Origin: Solirubrobacterales bacterium
GTDB lineage: Bacteria > Actinomycetota > Thermoleophilia > Solirubrobacterales > Solirubrobacteraceae
Length of the DNA stretch: 6,256 bases
Assembly: GCA_003134675.1 (NCBI GenBank)
Contig: PLBZ01000097.1
Span: 11,049 to 17,304 of the forward strand
Direction: 5' to 3'
The notes below the pieces were generated by a model. It was not told where the DNA came from. It searched no databases and saw only the letters and a program-made list of their open reading frames with translations. Each line of letters starts with the position of its first letter. The first letter of the stretch is position 1. Of this stretch, positions 5,399-6,256 are shown piece after piece. The translations under genes and the position numbers were made by a program.

Positions 5399-5805
5399 TG
5401 CAGCGGCAGCCGCGAGAGGACATCCTTGAGCAGACGCCCGCCGGTTGCGAGTCCAGTCTTTGTGAGCTCGCCGGCAAGCTCGGCCGCGGAGGCCAGCAGG
5501 TCTACGCCGCCCGGCGGCTGCACGGGACCGCCGATGAGATCGCTCTCGGACTCGAAGCCCTGCCGCGGCGCGGAATCCTGTAGGAGCTTGGGTGCGCTCT
5601 TCGCGCGCTTGTCCGCGGGAGCCTTCGCTGGCTTCGCCTGCGGGGCGCGCCGCTTGCCTTTGGGGGCGGTGGTAGGCGTCGCATCCGCTTTGGCGGCCTG
5701 GCGCGCAGCGTCGCGTCGCGCGCTTGCCCGCTGGGGGCGTGTGTGGGGCAGGTTGGCGAGGACTCCCCCTGCCGCGGGCGGGTCCTCACTGGATGGATCG
5801 CTCAT
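5395..5805 (-). CDS. Small basic Lys/Ala/Pro-rich hypothetical protein
   Basis: The product has 136 residues and matches no family that I can name. Its N-terminus is acidic and Pro-rich (1-14). It is followed by VLANLPHTRPQRASARRDAARQ (15-36), a low-complexity basic stretch of Ala, Lys, Pro and Arg (about 36-75), and then a better-ordered C-terminus, PPGGVDLLASAAELAGELTKTGLATGGRLLKDVLSRLP (97-134), which looks like one or two amphipathic helices. The disordered basic middle resembles histone-like tails and could bind nucleic acid or the membrane surface, but nothing proves this. The ATG at 5805 lacks a Shine-Dalgarno; TATCCT (5814-5819, minus strand) lies 8 bases upstream. The gene is divergent from rpoD and 182 bases upstream of rlpA on the same strand. 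It is probably real, because the frame is open from a good start and has an N- and C-terminal structure. Confidence 0.7.
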   Translation of the reverse strand: MSDPSSEDPPAAGGVLANLPHTRPQRASARRDAARQAAKADATPTTAPKGKRRAPQAKPAKAPADKRAKSAPKLLQDSAPRQGFESESDLIGGPVQPPGGVDLLASAAELAGELTKTGLATGGRLLKDVLSRLPLH

Positions 5806-5813
5806 GGCGCGTT

Positions 5814-5819
5814 AGGATA
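5814..5819 (-). promoter_or_regulatory. Candidate -10 box (TATCCT) of the small basic protein gene
   Basis: TATCCT matches 4 of 6 consensus positions, including the TA and final T. It ends 8 bases before the ATG at 5805, allowing a leaderless or nearly leaderless transcript. No convincing -35 is seen. Confidence 0.4.
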
Positions 5820-5839
5820 GGGGGTCCAGAAAGATACGT

Positions 5840-5963
5840 TTGAGTTGTAACGTTGGGCAGGCTTCGGCCGTAGTGTCCGATGGAGTAGTGCTCCTCAGCC
5901 AGAATCCGGTGTGGTTCGAGCAGTCGCCCCCGGGTTGCCCAGCGACAGAAGAAACGGAAATAG
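5840..5963 (+). promoter_or_regulatory. rpoD upstream region / putative structured 5' leader
   Basis: This non-coding stretch upstream of rpoD holds three simple inverted repeats: GGC-TTCG-GCC (5860-5869), GGAG-TAGTG-CTCC (5882-5894), and GTCGC (5923-5927) pairing with GCGAC (5942-5946), with an inner GGG-TTG-CCC (5932-5940). A TTGAGT (5840-5845) resembles a -35 box and TAGTGT (5871-5876) a -10 box, but their spacing (25 bases) is wrong for one promoter. If transcription starts near or before 5860, the leader is structured. No known riboswitch consensus is recognised. Confidence 0.4.
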
Positions 5964-6256
5964 ATGTCAGTAGTAGAAATGCAGGAGCTCGATGAGGTAA
6001 AGGGCCTACTGGCCAAGGGGCAGCAGGTGGGCGTGCTCACCTACGCCGAGATCTCCACGGCGATGTCCGAGCTCGACTTGGACGAGTCCGACGTCGAGGA
6101 GCTGCACGGGTTTCTGGAGAAATCGGAGATCGAGCTCGTCGAGGAGATCGACCCGGCGACCGCCGCCGCCTCCCAGGTCGAGCGTGCGCCGGACAAGCGC
6201 GGCCGGCGGAAAGCGAAAGCGGCGCTGGATTTGAAGCCGGACATGACGACCGACTC
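5964..6256 (+). CDS. rpoD: Primary RNA polymerase sigma factor, N-terminal region 1.1 (partial)
   Basis: From the ATG at 5964 the frame stays open to the window end (97 codons plus 2 bases). Residues about 9-50 (DEVKGLLAKGQQVGVLTYAEISTAMSE and on through DLDESDVEELHGFLEKSEIELVEE) match sigma-70 region 1.1, the acidic helical domain found only in primary sigma factors, which masks DNA binding of free sigma and occupies the polymerase cleft. A basic, Lys/Arg-rich linker follows (about 76-88), as is common before region 1.2 in actinobacterial sigma factors. Regions 1.2-4 lie beyond the window. The start is fixed by the in-frame TAG just before it; CGGAAA a few bases upstream is a weak Shine-Dalgarno. 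A second ATG lies at 5979. The gene is divergent from the small basic protein gene. Confidence 0.9.
   Translation, partial: MSVVEMQELDEVKGLLAKGQQVGVLTYAEISTAMSELDLDESDVEELHGFLEKSEIELVEEIDPATAAASQVERAPDKRGRRKAKAALDLKPDMTTD

Noticed and set aside
5786..6040. 84-codon minus-strand open frame across the rpoD start
   Set aside because: It overlaps the clear region 1.1 coding sequence and the rpoD leader, and has no family features.

Overview
The window is a compact, high-GC stretch of bacterial chromosome. Its codon usage, TANNNT-type -10 boxes, frequent GTG starts and gene content suggest an actinobacterium, most likely of the Thermoleophilia/Solirubrobacterales type. That lineage guess comes from the style of the proteins and is not proven. 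There are no tRNA or rRNA genes, insertion sequences, CRISPR arrays or phage genes. Every gap longer than about 100 bases is a regulatory leader.

Layout: (1) Positions 1-2069, minus strand: a central-carbon operon, pgi (glucose-6-phosphate isomerase of the transaldolase-PGI type) followed by gnd (short, probably NAD-dependent 6-phosphogluconate dehydrogenase, cut by the window edge). The two are joined by a GTGA overlap. (2) Positions 2121-3140, plus strand: glpX, class II fructose-1,6-bisphosphatase, divergent from pgi across only 51 bases. (3) Positions 3137-3745, minus strand: a conserved-looking protein of unknown function whose stop codon overlaps that of glpX in a shared CTAG. (4) Positions 3808-4704, plus strand: a protein ending in a degenerate GGDEF domain whose signature has become SPGRY. 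(5) Positions 4715-5212, minus strand: a secreted RlpA-like double-psi beta-barrel protein behind a well-preserved c-di-AMP (ydaO-yuaA) riboswitch at about 5222-5362, which has its own promoter. (6) Positions 5395-5805, minus strand: a small Lys/Ala/Pro-rich protein. (7) Positions 5964-6256, plus strand: the start of the primary sigma factor gene rpoD (region 1.1), preceded by a leader with several small hairpins.

The first three enzymes form one metabolic route: GlpX makes fructose 6-phosphate, Pgi converts it to glucose 6-phosphate, and, after glucose-6-phosphate dehydrogenase and lactonase, Gnd oxidises 6-phosphogluconate to ribulose 5-phosphate. The right half concerns regulation and the cell envelope: a c-di-AMP sensing RNA on a wall-associated protein, an apparently non-catalytic GGDEF relative, and the housekeeping sigma factor.

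The most distinctive observations are the riboswitch that ends about 11 bases before the rlpA start with no visible Shine-Dalgarno or terminator, the repeated pattern of a -10 box 6-8 bases before SD-less start codons (suggesting leaderless transcripts), the GlpX active-site Asp-to-His change, the degenerate GGDEF site, and a perfect 15-base direct repeat exactly 200 bases apart around the rlpA 3' end. No wholly new multi-gene system is evident.
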